Virus record (IMG/VR): IMGVR_UViG_3300028559_000101
Location: 1-36,915 of that record
DNA from: a virus
Reading direction: 5' to 3' (one strand)
DNA: 36,915 bases
A program made the position numbers and the translations under genes. How positions within the stretch are numbered: position 1 is the first letter of the stretch; each line of letters starts with the position of its first letter. Positions 21,107 through 29,828 of this stretch are shown piece after piece. A model generated the notes under the pieces. It was not told the origin of the DNA, made no database searches, and saw only the letters and a program-made list of their open reading frames with translations.

Positions 21107-22066
21107 CTAGACTTTGTGCAATGCGCCACGAAAGTCTACTAAATCCTCTCCGGCTACTCGCACAATCTCAGGCTGCAACATTTTCTTGTGTTCAAAACTT
21201 AGCATTACAAAGCCCTGCCCCCAATCTTTAGGGGTATCTTCTGTGTACGCAAACTGCTGCGAGTGCGGATCAGCCAATGTGCCAGTCTGAACGCCCCAGC
21301 GAGTACCGTTATAGTCTGATACTGGAATGGCTGAAAGTACATGAGTGTGGCCTGTAATCATATTAACGCCTGAGTTCATTGCATTATTCCTGCCACCAGT
21401 CCATCCACCTTTCCAGCGATGCTTAATACAAGTATCTTCATTAACCCAAAAAGAATAACAAGGCTGCCATAGCGGAAAATACTCTTTTAGCGTAGTGCCA
21501 CGCACACCTTCAAACGCAGGCAAGTTAGCGACTATTGACATCTCTAGGCGTTGATCGTGATTGCCAAGAGGCCAAAACATCTTAGCCCCTTTTGCTACTT
21601 TTTCAATCTGCCCTAAGTAATGTTGGCAAGCCTCTAGCTCCTCTTTAACCGTAGGCAGCTTAGACCAGTCTGCTCTAGGAAAGCGGCTGATATTAGCGCC
21701 ATCTAGCGCATCACCGTTACAGACAATAGCTGTAGGTTTATATTCCTTAATCATTTCAATTAAGGCTTTGTATGCGGTAGTGGTTTCGTCAGGCCAAAAG
21801 TGGGCATCGCTAAATACAATAACTCTGCCTTTTTCTATGTCCATGCCCCTGCGAATATGCCCAGGCGTTTGATCTGCTTTTTTAAAGTATGCTGGATTAT
21901 CGCTGGCAAAAGTATCTAAGATTATTCCGTATTTATTCTCTAATGTGCGCCTACGAGCCATAACATTACGAATTGCAATACCGTGTTTTTTAGCAAACTT
22001 TGTAGGGCTACCAATCGTTTTCCAAGAAGCAATCCACTCATCATCTGTCAGGTGATAACTAGCCAT
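21107..22066 (-). CDS. Metallophosphoesterase with N-terminal HTH-like segment
   Basis: 319 aa. Residues about 5-45 (TDDEWIASWKTIGSPTKFAK onward) look like an HTH. The catalytic metallophosphoesterase motifs follow: VIVFSDAHFWPDE (about 82-94), VCNGDALDGANISRF (about 115-129), PLGNHDQRLE (about 166-175) and MITGHTHVLS (about 236-245). Related phage enzymes are annotated as DNA-repair exonuclease-like or nucleotide phosphoesterases; the substrate cannot be told here. Start ATG 22066 faces the divergent promoter region. Confidence 0.85.
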   Translation of the reverse strand: MASYHLTDDEWIASWKTIGSPTKFAKKHGIAIRNVMARRRTLENKYGIILDTFASDNPAYFKKADQTPGHIRRGMDIEKGRVIVFSDAHFWPDETTTAYKALIEMIKEYKPTAIVCNGDALDGANISRFPRADWSKLPTVKEELEACQHYLGQIEKVAKGAKMFWPLGNHDQRLEMSIVANLPAFEGVRGTTLKEYFPLWQPCYSFWVNEDTCIKHRWKGGWTGGRNNAMNSGVNMITGHTHVLSAIPVSDYNGTRWGVQTGTLADPHSQQFAYTEDTPKDWGQGFVMLSFEHKKMLQPEIVRVAGEDLVDFRGALHKV

Positions 22067-22087
22067 ATATGCCCTTTATACAAGTTA

Positions 22088-22116
22088 TTGAAATAATACA
22101 ATATTTTGGTTATTAT
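22088..22116 (+). promoter_or_regulatory. Sigma70-type promoter for the 22145 operon
   Basis: TTGAAA (22088-22093), a 17-nt spacer and TATTAT (22111-22116) lie in the 78-bp divergent gap. This is the best host-type promoter seen in the window and would drive the glycosyltransferase and sigma-like genes. Confidence 0.65.
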
Positions 22117-22144
22117 TGTAAGAACTACATAACAGGGCTAACCA

Positions 22145-22813
22145 TTGAACGCAATCGTTATCGCTACCAAAACAGCCAAGTGTTTGCCCGTATTGCTCGC
22201 ATCTATTGAGCATTATGTACCAAAGGATGTAGAAATTTACATTGCAGGTTCAGAACTGTTGTGTAAAAACCACAAGACACACAATCTGCCTAACGACTTT
22301 ACCAACTTTGGTGACTCGTACAACTACGCTGTAAGTGTTGCTTTTAAACAACACGATCATATTATTGTGGCGAATGACGATATTGTCCTTACCCCGACCA
22401 GTTACTCAAAGCTGCAAGAAGATACATTGTATCTACGGGAATACCCTTTAGGCTGGGTATCGGCTAGATCGGACTACGCCAGAGGACTACAGAACATAAG
22501 AACAGGCACAGATCGGGATGGCATACGCTTTGTAGAAGAAGATACGATCCAGCTATCGGATGTCATATCCCCATTGTTTGCCTCTATTAGCAAAGACGCA
22601 TGGATCGACTTCCCATCAATTAACTGGTACAGCGATGATGTGCAATGCCTAAAGATGCGCTACAAGGGTTTTGCGAACTTTGTAAGCCGTAGCTATGTCC
22701 ACCATGTTGGAAGCTCTACAATAGGCATGGATCACGCTAAAAACCACAAAGAGGCAATGGAATGGATGAAAACCAACGAACCTGACTTTTACGAGTATTT
22801 CAATGGAAAATGA
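22145..22813 (+). CDS. GT-A family glycosyltransferase
   Basis: 222 aa from TTG 22145, with AGGG about 9 nt upstream. The N-terminal nucleotide-sugar fold (MNAIVIATKTAKCLPVLLAS) and the acidic metal motif in HIIVANDDIVLTPTSY (about 77-92) indicate a GT-A enzyme. The C-terminal half has PLFASISKDAWIDF and a His-rich end (SYVHHVGSSTIGMDHAKNHK). It might glycosylate phage DNA, virion proteins or host surface. The next gene starts within its last codons. Confidence 0.7.
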   Translation: MNAIVIATKTAKCLPVLLASIEHYVPKDVEIYIAGSELLCKNHKTHNLPNDFTNFGDSYNYAVSVAFKQHDHIIVANDDIVLTPTSYSKLQEDTLYLREYPLGWVSARSDYARGLQNIRTGTDRDGIRFVEEDTIQLSDVISPLFASISKDAWIDFPSINWYSDDVQCLKMRYKGFANFVSRSYVHHVGSSTIGMDHAKNHKEAMEWMKTNEPDFYEYFNGK

Positions 22814-23210
22814 TTCTATAACCCAGCGCCTACAAAACTGGGCATGGTATGTAACATGGGGCGTGGTTGGTCCACAGCCTGACACCACTTGCAGATCATT
22901 TGAAAAGAACTATGTCCCCGAGCTGGGAAGCCTGTACGAGCCAGAAGAACCACACTACGAGCCAGACCATGTAGATGGGGAGCTAATAGAGCAGACAATC
23001 AAGGGATTACCCTTAAATCAGCGACAGGTGCTTAAACTACGCTATGTAAGCCATCCTTACGCATCCATTAACCAATTAGCCAATGCTGCTAGAACAACAG
23101 CGCATAAATTAGAACAAGACATCAGCAATGCAAAAAAACGACTCCAGCACGAACTGGACAAAAAGAGAAAAGCAGCACACGGTACGGACTTGTACAAGTT
23201 GCAAGATTAA
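22803..23210 (+). CDS. Sigma-region-4-like / antitermination-type regulator
   Basis: 135 aa. The N-terminus contains WYVTWGVVGPQPDTTCRSFE. Residues about 58-105 (GELIEQTIKGLPLNQRQVLK, then LRYVSHPYASINQLANAA) carry the region-4 pattern of sigma factors and Q-like antiterminators, with an HTH that would contact -35 DNA. Placed shortly before the packaging and head genes, it is the best candidate for the late-gene switch. The tail is a charged coiled coil. Confidence 0.7.
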   Translation: MENDSITQRLQNWAWYVTWGVVGPQPDTTCRSFEKNYVPELGSLYEPEEPHYEPDHVDGELIEQTIKGLPLNQRQVLKLRYVSHPYASINQLANAARTTAHKLEQDISNAKKRLQHELDKKRKAAHGTDLYKLQD

Positions 23211-23298
23211 CAAGACTACAGATGGAGGCATTTTCCTAAAATACAATGGTGGGCTAAACGAGCGTTTTATATGCCTTTCTTGCACAAAGTCAAAATAA
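23128..23298 (+). CDS. 56-aa zinc-finger protein overlapping the sigma-like gene
   Basis: Two CxxC pairs, CTSC (22-25) and CLSC (49-52), separated by 23 residues (KINKTTDGGIFLKYNGGLNE between). ATG 23128 is the only in-frame start I found, with a poor RBS, and gives an 83-nt overlap with the sigma-like gene. The real start could lie closer to the first Cys pair. The frame fills the otherwise empty gap before the terminator at 23314. Confidence 0.55.
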   Translation: MQKNDSSTNWTKREKQHTVRTCTSCKINKTTDGGIFLKYNGGLNERFICLSCTKSK

Positions 23299-23313
23299 GC
23301 ATTAAAATTGTCT

Positions 23314-23337
23314 TGGGCAGATTCGCCCATTTTTTTT
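23314..23337 (+). terminator. Rho-independent terminator after the regulatory genes
   Basis: TGGGC (23314-23318), loop AGATTC, GCCCA (23325-23329), then eight T. It separates the 22145-23298 unit from the genes that follow. The downstream gene begins 12-13 nt later, so it may act as an attenuator that an antiterminator overcomes. Confidence 0.8.
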
Positions 23338-23349
23338 ATGGGTAACGAT

Positions 23350-23721
23350 ATGAAAATGATGGGTCTGCTAGACGAGATGATGGAAAAAGAAGATAAAGGC
23401 GTAGAATATCTCGTTACTAAGAACATTAACAAAGAGATGACAGCAGCCTTAGAAAAGGCTCACCACTTTGGACCTAAAGACCTAAACAATCCTGGCAACT
23501 TTTGGAAAGAGCTGGTCAATTTTTGGGGTCTGACAGAAGAAGATGCAGCAAATCGATACTGTGCTAACTGTTGTTACTTTGACAACAGCACAGATGCCCT
23601 AGATGCAATTAAGCCTGTAGTTCCTGAGTCTGACGGTTACTGCCATAAATACGAGTTTGCTTGTATGTCTGGCAAGGTCTGTGATTCTTGGGAAGAAGGC
23701 GCTGAATACTACGAGGACTAA
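23350..23721 (+). CDS. Cys-rich conserved phage protein
   Basis: 123 aa from ATG 23350 (an ATG at 23338 is also possible). The C-terminal half has a Cys cluster: RYCANCCYFDN (about 82-92), YCHKYEFACMSGKVCDSWEE (about 110-129 of the longer form). Similar small phage proteins have this CxxC...C...C...C-WE arrangement, likely for zinc or iron, with no known role. The N-terminus is helical. Just downstream of the terminator. Confidence 0.6.
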   Translation: MKMMGLLDEMMEKEDKGVEYLVTKNINKEMTAALEKAHHFGPKDLNNPGNFWKELVNFWGLTEEDAANRYCANCCYFDNSTDALDAIKPVVPESDGYCHKYEFACMSGKVCDSWEEGAEYYED

Positions 23722-23722
23722 T

Positions 23723-23884
23723 ATGAAACCAGGTTTGTACGCAAACATCGCAGCAAAAAAGAAACGCATCGCTGCTGGATCAGGCGAAAAGATGAACAAG
23801 GTAGGCTCTAAAGCCGCCCCATCAGCCGCAGATTTTAAAGCTGCCGCTAAGACTGCTAAACCATACAAGGCTAAAAAGAAATAA
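23723..23884 (+). CDS. 53-aa basic protein
   Basis: Sequence is dominated by Lys and Ala: MKPGLYANIAAKKKRIAAGS, then GEKMNKVGSKAAPSAADFKA and a terminal Lys cluster. This pattern recurs in many podoviruses just before the DUF6321-like gene. Highly basic, so DNA-binding is possible. Directly followed by the next gene without a gap. Confidence 0.65.
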   Translation: MKPGLYANIAAKKKRIAAGSGEKMNKVGSKAAPSAADFKAAAKTAKPYKAKKK

Positions 23885-24175
23885 ATGAATGTACGGGAAG
23901 CCGCTAAGTTATTTGAGCGTGTAGGTGTAGAAGGGTTCAATAAGCCCAAGCGCACACCTAGCCATCCCACTAAGAGTCATGTAGTAGTAGCAAAAGAAGG
24001 CGATAAGGTTAAGACCATCAGATACGGTCAGCAAGGCGTTAGCGGTAGCCCAGCGACCAAAGGTGAGTCAGCAGCAGATAAAGCCCGTAGGAAGTCGTTT
24101 AAAGCCCGTCATGCAGCTAATATAGCTAAGGGTAAGATGTCTGCGGCTTACTGGGCAGATAAGAGTAAATGGTAA
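23885..24175 (+). CDS. DUF6321-like basic protein
   Basis: 96 aa. The block GFNKPKRTPSHPTKSHVVVA, KTIRYGQQGVSGSP, KSFKARHAANIAKGKMSAAY and WADKSKW is the pattern I associate with DUF6321. Lys/Arg-rich, probably nucleic-acid binding; found in many environmental phages with no assigned function. Its stop is adjacent to the start of the methyltransferase gene. Confidence 0.75.
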   Translation: MNVREAAKLFERVGVEGFNKPKRTPSHPTKSHVVVAKEGDKVKTIRYGQQGVSGSPATKGESAADKARRKSFKARHAANIAKGKMSAAYWADKSKW

Positions 24176-24700
24176 ATGGCTCACCAACAACAGTTGGACT
24201 TTGTAAAAGCAGTATCTAGGGTTTACCCTAACAACTTTAAGAACGCTAAAGTTTTAGAGGTTGGTAGCTTAGACATTAACGGTAGCGTAAGGCAGTTCTT
24301 TACAGACTGCGACTACATTGGGATTGATCTAGGCGAAGGAAAAGGCGTAGATGTTGTATGCCAAGGCCAAGATTACAACGCAGAAGATAATACATTTGAT
24401 ACTTGTATCTCTTGCGAGTGCTTTGAGCATAACCCTGAATGGGTGGCTACATTTGCAAATATGTGGCAAATGACTAAGCCAGGCGGCTTAATCGTTATGT
24501 CTTGCGCTACTACAGGCAGAGCAGAGCATGGCACTAAACGCACTAGCCCACACGATGCACCTTTTTGCGGGGATTACTACAGGAACTTAACAGAGCAAGA
24601 CTTTGTAGAACAGTTCGACATAGACAAGATGTTCTCTACATACGAGTTTGCAATAGGGCATGAAACGCATGATCTTTACTTTTACGGAATAAAGAAATAG
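24176..24700 (+). CDS. Class I SAM-dependent methyltransferase
   Basis: 174 aa. The Rossmann methyltransferase pattern is visible: AKVLEVGSLDINGSVRQFF (motif I, about 24-42), YIGIDLGEGKGVDVVCQG (motif II), DTCISCECFEHNPEW (motif IV) and MWQMTKPGGLIVMSC (motif V/VI, about 99-113). No DNA-target motif such as DPPY is present, so a small-molecule, sugar or protein substrate is more likely than DNA. Last gene before the packaging operon. Confidence 0.8.
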   Translation: MAHQQQLDFVKAVSRVYPNNFKNAKVLEVGSLDINGSVRQFFTDCDYIGIDLGEGKGVDVVCQGQDYNAEDNTFDTCISCECFEHNPEWVATFANMWQMTKPGGLIVMSCATTGRAEHGTKRTSPHDAPFCGDYYRNLTEQDFVEQFDIDKMFSTYEFAIGHETHDLYFYGIKK

Positions 24701-24733
24701 TTGTAGAATAACAACAGTTGTAGAAAAACTACA
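24699..24733 (+). promoter_or_regulatory. Operator/promoter-like element before the terminase operon
   Basis: The 10-mer AGTTGTAGAA occurs twice (24699-24708 and 24716-24725). The second extends into the inverted repeat TGTAG-AAAAA-CTACA (24719-24733). The first contains TAGAAT, a possible -10, with TTTACG 17 nt upstream. The same TGTAGA core lies in the early control region. Confidence 0.5.
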
Positions 24734-24757
24734 CCATCACCCCATAGAGGAATGGCA

Positions 24758-25078
24758 ATGGAAAATAGTACAGAAATCAATAAGGTAGAAATTGCACCAA
24801 TAAATAAAGTTGGCGCTCCATTAGGCAATCAGAACGGCAAGAAGGGTAAGCTGTTCTACAACCAGTTACGCATAGCGCTGGTGCAAGAAGATAGCCGTAA
24901 GTTAAGGACTATTGCTCAGAAGCTAGTAGATGCTGCTGAACAGGGCGAGCCCTGGGCGATCAAAGAAGTAATAGATCGTGTAGATGGCAAGGCAGTACAG
25001 GCTACAGAGATTAGCGGTGTAGACGGAGATGCAGTAGAGCTAAAGCTTATTGAGTTCGTTATTAAGCGCCCTGCGTGA
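24758..25078 (+). CDS. terS: Terminase small subunit
   Basis: 106 aa from ATG 24758. AGAGGA (24746-24751) is 6 nt from this codon but touches the alternative ATG at 24752, which decides the start. APLGNQNGKKGKLFYNQLRI and KLVDAAEQGEPWAIKEVIDR with VDGK form the DNA-binding helices typical of small terminases of this phage group (DUF5681-like). It recognises phage DNA and loads the large subunit. A GTGA overlap couples it to the large terminase. Confidence 0.75.
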   Translation: MENSTEINKVEIAPINKVGAPLGNQNGKKGKLFYNQLRIALVQEDSRKLRTIAQKLVDAAEQGEPWAIKEVIDRVDGKAVQATEISGVDGDAVELKLIEFVIKRPA

Positions 25079-26340
25079 TCGAGCAAGAGAACAAACTTAG
25101 TTTAGAGATTCCAGAAAAGCTAGAGTGCTTACTGGAAGATCACCGTTACAAGATTGTGTACGGTGGGCGAGGCTCATCTAAGTCTTGGACAGTAGCTAGG
25201 GTATTGTTAGCCATTGGTCGCAGGAAGAAGATTAGGGTCTTATGCGCCAGGGAGTTCCAGAACTCGATTAGCGACTCGGTTCATGCGCTGCTATCAGATC
25301 AGATTAAAGGCTTAGGATTAGAAGGATTCTATACTGTACAAAACACCAGTATCTTTGGTTCTAACGGTACAGAGTTCTTGTTTGCTGGCTTAAAGCACAA
25401 TGTCACCAAGATTAAGTCGTTCGAAGGCGTAGACATTTGCTGGGTAGAGGAAGCGCAAACTACATCTAAAAGCTCATGGGATGTGCTGATTCCTACGATT
25501 CGTAAAGAAGGCTCAGAAATATGGGTAACATTCAATCCTGAACTGGATACGGATGAAACCTACAAGCGCTTTGTAGTAATGCCGCCAGCTAACGCTAAAG
25601 TAACAAAGGTCAACTGGTCGGACAATCCTTGGTTTCCACAAGTCTTACGAGATGAGATGGAAGATTTAAAAGCTAGGGATATGGATGCTTACCTTAATGT
25701 CTGGGAAGGCAATACAAGACAGGTATTAGACGGTGCGGTATACGCCAATGAACTACGCAAGGCACAGGAAGAAGAACGGATCAGAGATATACAGATAGAT
25801 AAGTCTATCGCTGTATCTACCTTCTGGGACTTAGGCTGGGCAGATATGACAAGTATTTGGTTCGTGCAGACGATCCCAGGCGGCGAGGTAAGGATCATAG
25901 ACTTCTACCAAGACTGCCAAAAGACCATCGATCATTATGTGAATATCCTTCAAAACAAGGGATATACCTATAGGGATCATTGGCTGCCGCATGACGCAGA
26001 GCATAAGAACATGACTGGCAGAAGCACAAAAGAGATTATCGAAGGCATGGGGTTGCCCGTAAGGATCACTCCAAAGCTCTCGATTGCAGACGGAATCAAC
26101 TCAGCTAGGATGCTGATGAATCGGTGCTTCTTTGACCAGACCCGTTGTGCAGAAGGATTACAGGCTTTACGGCACTATCGGTACGCTGTAGACCCTGACA
26201 CTAAGATGTTTAGCGAGAAACCATTACACGATCAACATTCTCACGCTGCCGATGCTTGGCGCTATGTAGCTGTGGGCTTAGATGAACAGCCTAATAACTG
26301 GAACAAGCCCTTAAAACAAAACACCAAATGGATTATATAA
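25075..26340 (+). CDS. terL: Terminase large subunit (ATPase and nuclease)
   Basis: 421 aa from GTG 25075. Walker A is GGRGSSKS (30-37) and Walker B VDICWVEEA (119-127), followed by coupling motif region EIWVTFNPELD (about 148-158). The nuclease domain starts at STFWDLGWADMTSIW (about 246-260), with further acidic sites including HDAEHKN and DQHSHAADAWRY (about 386-397). It cuts and pumps DNA into the capsid through the portal. The length and motifs fit the phage PBSX-type terminase_3/6 group. Confidence 0.95.
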   Translation: MIEQENKLSLEIPEKLECLLEDHRYKIVYGGRGSSKSWTVARVLLAIGRRKKIRVLCAREFQNSISDSVHALLSDQIKGLGLEGFYTVQNTSIFGSNGTEFLFAGLKHNVTKIKSFEGVDICWVEEAQTTSKSSWDVLIPTIRKEGSEIWVTFNPELDTDETYKRFVVMPPANAKVTKVNWSDNPWFPQVLRDEMEDLKARDMDAYLNVWEGNTRQVLDGAVYANELRKAQEEERIRDIQIDKSIAVSTFWDLGWADMTSIWFVQTIPGGEVRIIDFYQDCQKTIDHYVNILQNKGYTYRDHWLPHDAEHKNMTGRSTKEIIEGMGLPVRITPKLSIADGINSARMLMNRCFFDQTRCAEGLQALRHYRYAVDPDTKMFSEKPLHDQHSHAADAWRYVAVGLDEQPNNWNKPLKQNTKWII

Positions 26341-28395
26341 ATGGATCAACTGAAACTTAAAAATCTGATTGACTCGGAAATCGACAACTCTATCGGTTTC
26401 TTGATGACAGATACGATTGATGACCGTAGGAAGGCGCTGGACTATTACTTGCGTAGACCTTATGGGAATGAGATCGAAGGTCGCTCACAGATCGTTACAG
26501 GCGAAGTTGCAGAAGTAATTGATGGTGCATTGCCACAATTAGTCCGTGTATTTACTGCAAGCGAAGATATTGTACGGTTTGAGCCTAAAGGTCCAGGCGA
26601 TGAAGAAGGCGCAAAGCAAGCTACAGAGTATGTGAACTGGGTATTCTATCGGGATAACGATGGCTTCTTAGTTCTACATAACTGGTTTAAAGATTCTCTG
26701 TTACAAAAGACAGGCATTGTAAAAGCCTATTGGGACACCAAGATTGAAGTAACGAAAGAGGAGTATCAGAACCTAACAGACGATGAACTCGTATTGTTAA
26801 TGTCTGATGGCACAAGGGAAGTAGTAGAACAGGACACAACGGAAGAAGTCGCCGGCATTGACCCAATGGGTATGCCTGTCGTTCTGCGTAGCCATAGCGT
26901 TAAGGTAAGCAAGAAAAGCACAAGCGGCGGTGTCGTTGTAGAGAATGTGCCACCAGAGGAGTTCCTAATCTCCAAAAGAGCAAAAGATATAGAAACTGCT
27001 CCTTTTGTGGCACACCGTAGACTGGTGACTCGCTCAGAGCTAACGGCGATGGGTTTTGATGCAGAAACCATTGCTACCCTGCCTACCAACACAGACTTAG
27101 AGTTCTCGGAAGAGCGCATTGCTCGCTTTGACCAGTCGGAAACGCCAGACAATCAGTCAATGGATATTTCGATGGAAGAAGTAGAAGTATTTGAGTGCTA
27201 TCTCCGTGCCGATATGGATGACGATGGTATCGCTGAATTGCGTAAGGTAGTCTATGCTGGCAATGAGATTCTGTCGGATGAGGAGATTGACCTCGTACCG
27301 TTCCACTCTCTCTGCCCAATTCCTATCCCGCACAAGTTCTTTGGCAACTCGCTTGCTGATCGTGCAATGGACATCCAGCTAATTAAGTCTACGATTACCC
27401 GTCAGATTCTTGACAACCTGTACTTAACAAACAATGCTCGTACTGGCGTAGTAGAAGGTCAGGTCAACTTAGACGATATGTTAAGCGTTGCTCCTGGTGG
27501 AGTAATTCGCATGAAGAACGCAAACGCTATCGTGCCGATCAATGTATCGCCTGTAGCTAATCAAGCGTTTCCCATGCTAGAGTACCTAGACGGCATCCAG
27601 TCTAAGCGCACAGGCATTAGCGATATGCAGCAGGGATTAAACCCTGACATCTTGCAGAATGTTACCGCAACCGCTATTGCAGCGACACAAAGCGCATCGT
27701 CAGGCAAGATTGAACTGATAGCCCGTATCTTTGCAGAAACAGGCGTTAAGAGCCTTTTCCAAGGCATCTTGCACCTAGTCACCAAGTACCAAGATAAACC
27801 CCGCATGATCCGTTTACGGGGCAAATATGTACCAATCGACCCTCGTACATGGTCTAACCAGTACGACCTGTCTATCTCAGTAGGTCTTGGAACTGGCAAT
27901 AAACAAGAACAGATGGCTATGTTGCAGATGGTTATGGCTAAACAAGAGCAGATTATTCAGCAGTATGGTCCAGCAAACCCAATGGTTTCTATCGGTCAAT
28001 ACCGTACAACAATGGGTAAGTTTATTGAGGCAGCAGGGTTTAAGGATGTGTCCGAGTTCTTCAAGGAGATCACTCCAGAGCAAGATCAGGCATTGTCTAA
28101 CCCCCCGCCACAACAGCAACAGCAAGACCCAGCAATCGAGGCAATGATCGCTCAGTCACAGGCACAGATGCAGATGGCACAACAGAAGCTCATGGCTGAC
28201 ATTGAGGCTAACCGTCAGAAAGCATTGGCTGACATTCAGTTGGCTAGAGAGAAAGCTGGCGCAGAGATACAGTTAGAGCGTGAAAAGGCTGCTGCTCAGT
28301 TAGAGCTAAAGAAAGCCGAGTTTGAAGTAGAAGCCCAATTAAAAGCCGCCAAGGTTGGCGCTGGCATAGCATCTAATGTGGAGATCCCAGGATAA
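26341..28395 (+). CDS. Portal protein
   Basis: 684 aa, directly after terL. The podovirus-type portal pattern is visible: EVAEVIDGALPQLVRVFTAS, GFLVLHNWFKDSLLQKTGIV, NVPPEEFLISKRAKDIETAP and PIPIPHKFFGNSLADRAMDI, with LQNVTATAIAATQSASSGKI in the core. The last 90 residues are a Gln/Ala/Glu/Lys-rich coiled coil (about 590-675), probably pointing into the capsid barrel. Twelve copies form the DNA channel. TAATG overlap with the next gene. Confidence 0.92.
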   Translation: MDQLKLKNLIDSEIDNSIGFLMTDTIDDRRKALDYYLRRPYGNEIEGRSQIVTGEVAEVIDGALPQLVRVFTASEDIVRFEPKGPGDEEGAKQATEYVNWVFYRDNDGFLVLHNWFKDSLLQKTGIVKAYWDTKIEVTKEEYQNLTDDELVLLMSDGTREVVEQDTTEEVAGIDPMGMPVVLRSHSVKVSKKSTSGGVVVENVPPEEFLISKRAKDIETAPFVAHRRLVTRSELTAMGFDAETIATLPTNTDLEFSEERIARFDQSETPDNQSMDISMEEVEVFECYLRADMDDDGIAELRKVVYAGNEILSDEEIDLVPFHSLCPIPIPHKFFGNSLADRAMDIQLIKSTITRQILDNLYLTNNARTGVVEGQVNLDDMLSVAPGGVIRMKNANAIVPINVSPVANQAFPMLEYLDGIQSKRTGISDMQQGLNPDILQNVTATAIAATQSASSGKIELIARIFAETGVKSLFQGILHLVTKYQDKPRMIRLRGKYVPIDPRTWSNQYDLSISVGLGTGNKQEQMAMLQMVMAKQEQIIQQYGPANPMVSIGQYRTTMGKFIEAAGFKDVSEFFKEITPEQDQALSNPPPQQQQQDPAIEAMIAQSQAQMQMAQQKLMADIEANRQKALADIQLAREKAGAEIQLEREKAAAQLELKKAEFEVEAQLKAAKVGAGIASNVEIPG

Positions 28396-29825
28396 TGGCA
28401 ACAGCTATAGAACAATTAGTAGCTCAGTTATATCAGCAGCAGTTAGGTCGTGAGGCTGATGTAGGCGGCGCAGAATACTTTGCTGGTCGTTTAGCTAGTG
28501 GTGCTACAGAAGCGCAGGTTGCTAAAGAAATGGCGCAATCGCTAGAGGGTCAAAACCTGCTAACACAGGCTATTACTTCTGCTTATCGTGAGAACTTGGC
28601 AAGAAACCCAGAGCAACAAGGCTACCAATACTGGCAGTCAGCAGCGCAAGATCAGGGTTTAAGCGCTAAACAAGTAAAAGATTTAGTAAGCAATGCGGCA
28701 GTAGCAGAGCAGGTACAGCGTGGTATTAGTGGCGGCTTTACCAATATGGAATTAGCAGCATTAGAGGCTGATCCGTATGCTGGTCGCTATGCAACACAAA
28801 GCATTTATAACTTGCCACAAGATGCAGTCAATGTATCAACCATTGGTGATAGACGGGCGCAATTTGTAAACCCAATTACTCAGCAGCAGTTTATTAGCCA
28901 GTACGGTGGTGGCACATACTCAGCGACACCAGGACAAGATGTATTAAGCAATCCAGTAGTAAATGCAACTCTACAAAGAGCATTAGATAGTGGCGCTCTA
29001 AATCAAGCAGGTTATAACTCTATCGTAAGCGGCTTAACTAATGCCACTAACATGGATCAGGTTCGTAATATATTTGCTACACCACAAGCCCAAGTAGTTA
29101 TTGATGCAATCTACGGTCAGCAAACAGGCGAAGATGTAAGCCTACAGGCTGCACAAGCAGAGGCGGCACAACGGCAAGCAGTATTGTCGGCACAAGACCC
29201 TGGCTACTATCAAAACAATATGGCTTTGGCTGATGCTTATAAGGCTGCTGGATTAGACTTTCCGTTTGGACCAGAAGCCTATCAAGGCTACGACACAATG
29301 ATGCGTCAGCAAGATGTGGTAACGCCAACAAACTTTAACGAGCGTGTTAATTCATTGTTGCAATCAATCTCAGGTCAGTTTGGCACAGAGAACGCCTTGC
29401 AAACGCCACAAACAGGGCAGTATTACTCTGAGGCTGGTCTGCAACCAGGCTTTACTCCATTCGGCACAGAAGGCACAACCTTCCGTAGCGGTGTAGCTGG
29501 TTATATACCACAGGCTCAGTTGCCTACTCGGTTTAATTTTGGCGCACCGCCCGTAAACATTGATTTCCAACAGTATCGCCCAGGCGCTTTCCAGCCAGCA
29601 GGTGTAACAACTGGCGGCTTTATTACAGGCTATAACCCTGATGGAACGCCAATCTACTCTACATACAATAATCCCAATGTAAATGTAGGCGGCGCAACAT
29701 CTACGCTAAATCCGTTTACACAAGTACAAAGCACTGCAATCGCTGATCTGCAAGCGCAGTTAGACGCTATTAATGCTGCTACTGCTGCTAAAGTTGCGGC
29801 TGATGCTGCTCGCAACCAAGGATAA
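28395..29825 (+). CDS. DUF4214-containing structural-locus protein, 476 aa
   Basis: The N-terminal 115 residues hold two copies of the DUF4214 pattern: VAQLYQQQLGREADVGGAEY, FAGRLASGATEAQVAKEMAQ, then YRENLARNPEQQGYQYWQSA. DUF4214 is known from bacterial surface and RTX-type proteins. The rest is Gln/Ala/Gly-rich with NPITQQQFISQYGGGTYSAT and a C-terminal helix (about 450-470). No enzyme motif. Its position between portal and scaffold is conserved in my recollection of related environmental phages, suggesting a virion or head-assembly role. Confidence 0.65.
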   Translation: MATAIEQLVAQLYQQQLGREADVGGAEYFAGRLASGATEAQVAKEMAQSLEGQNLLTQAITSAYRENLARNPEQQGYQYWQSAAQDQGLSAKQVKDLVSNAAVAEQVQRGISGGFTNMELAALEADPYAGRYATQSIYNLPQDAVNVSTIGDRRAQFVNPITQQQFISQYGGGTYSATPGQDVLSNPVVNATLQRALDSGALNQAGYNSIVSGLTNATNMDQVRNIFATPQAQVVIDAIYGQQTGEDVSLQAAQAEAAQRQAVLSAQDPGYYQNNMALADAYKAAGLDFPFGPEAYQGYDTMMRQQDVVTPTNFNERVNSLLQSISGQFGTENALQTPQTGQYYSEAGLQPGFTPFGTEGTTFRSGVAGYIPQAQLPTRFNFGAPPVNIDFQQYRPGAFQPAGVTTGGFITGYNPDGTPIYSTYNNPNVNVGGATSTLNPFTQVQSTAIADLQAQLDAINAATAAKVAADAARNQG

Positions 29826-29828
29826 GAA

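Noticed and set aside
26766-27152. 128-codon minus-strand frame in the portal gene
   Set aside because: Antisense to strongly coding portal sequence, Ser/Thr-rich with no domain.
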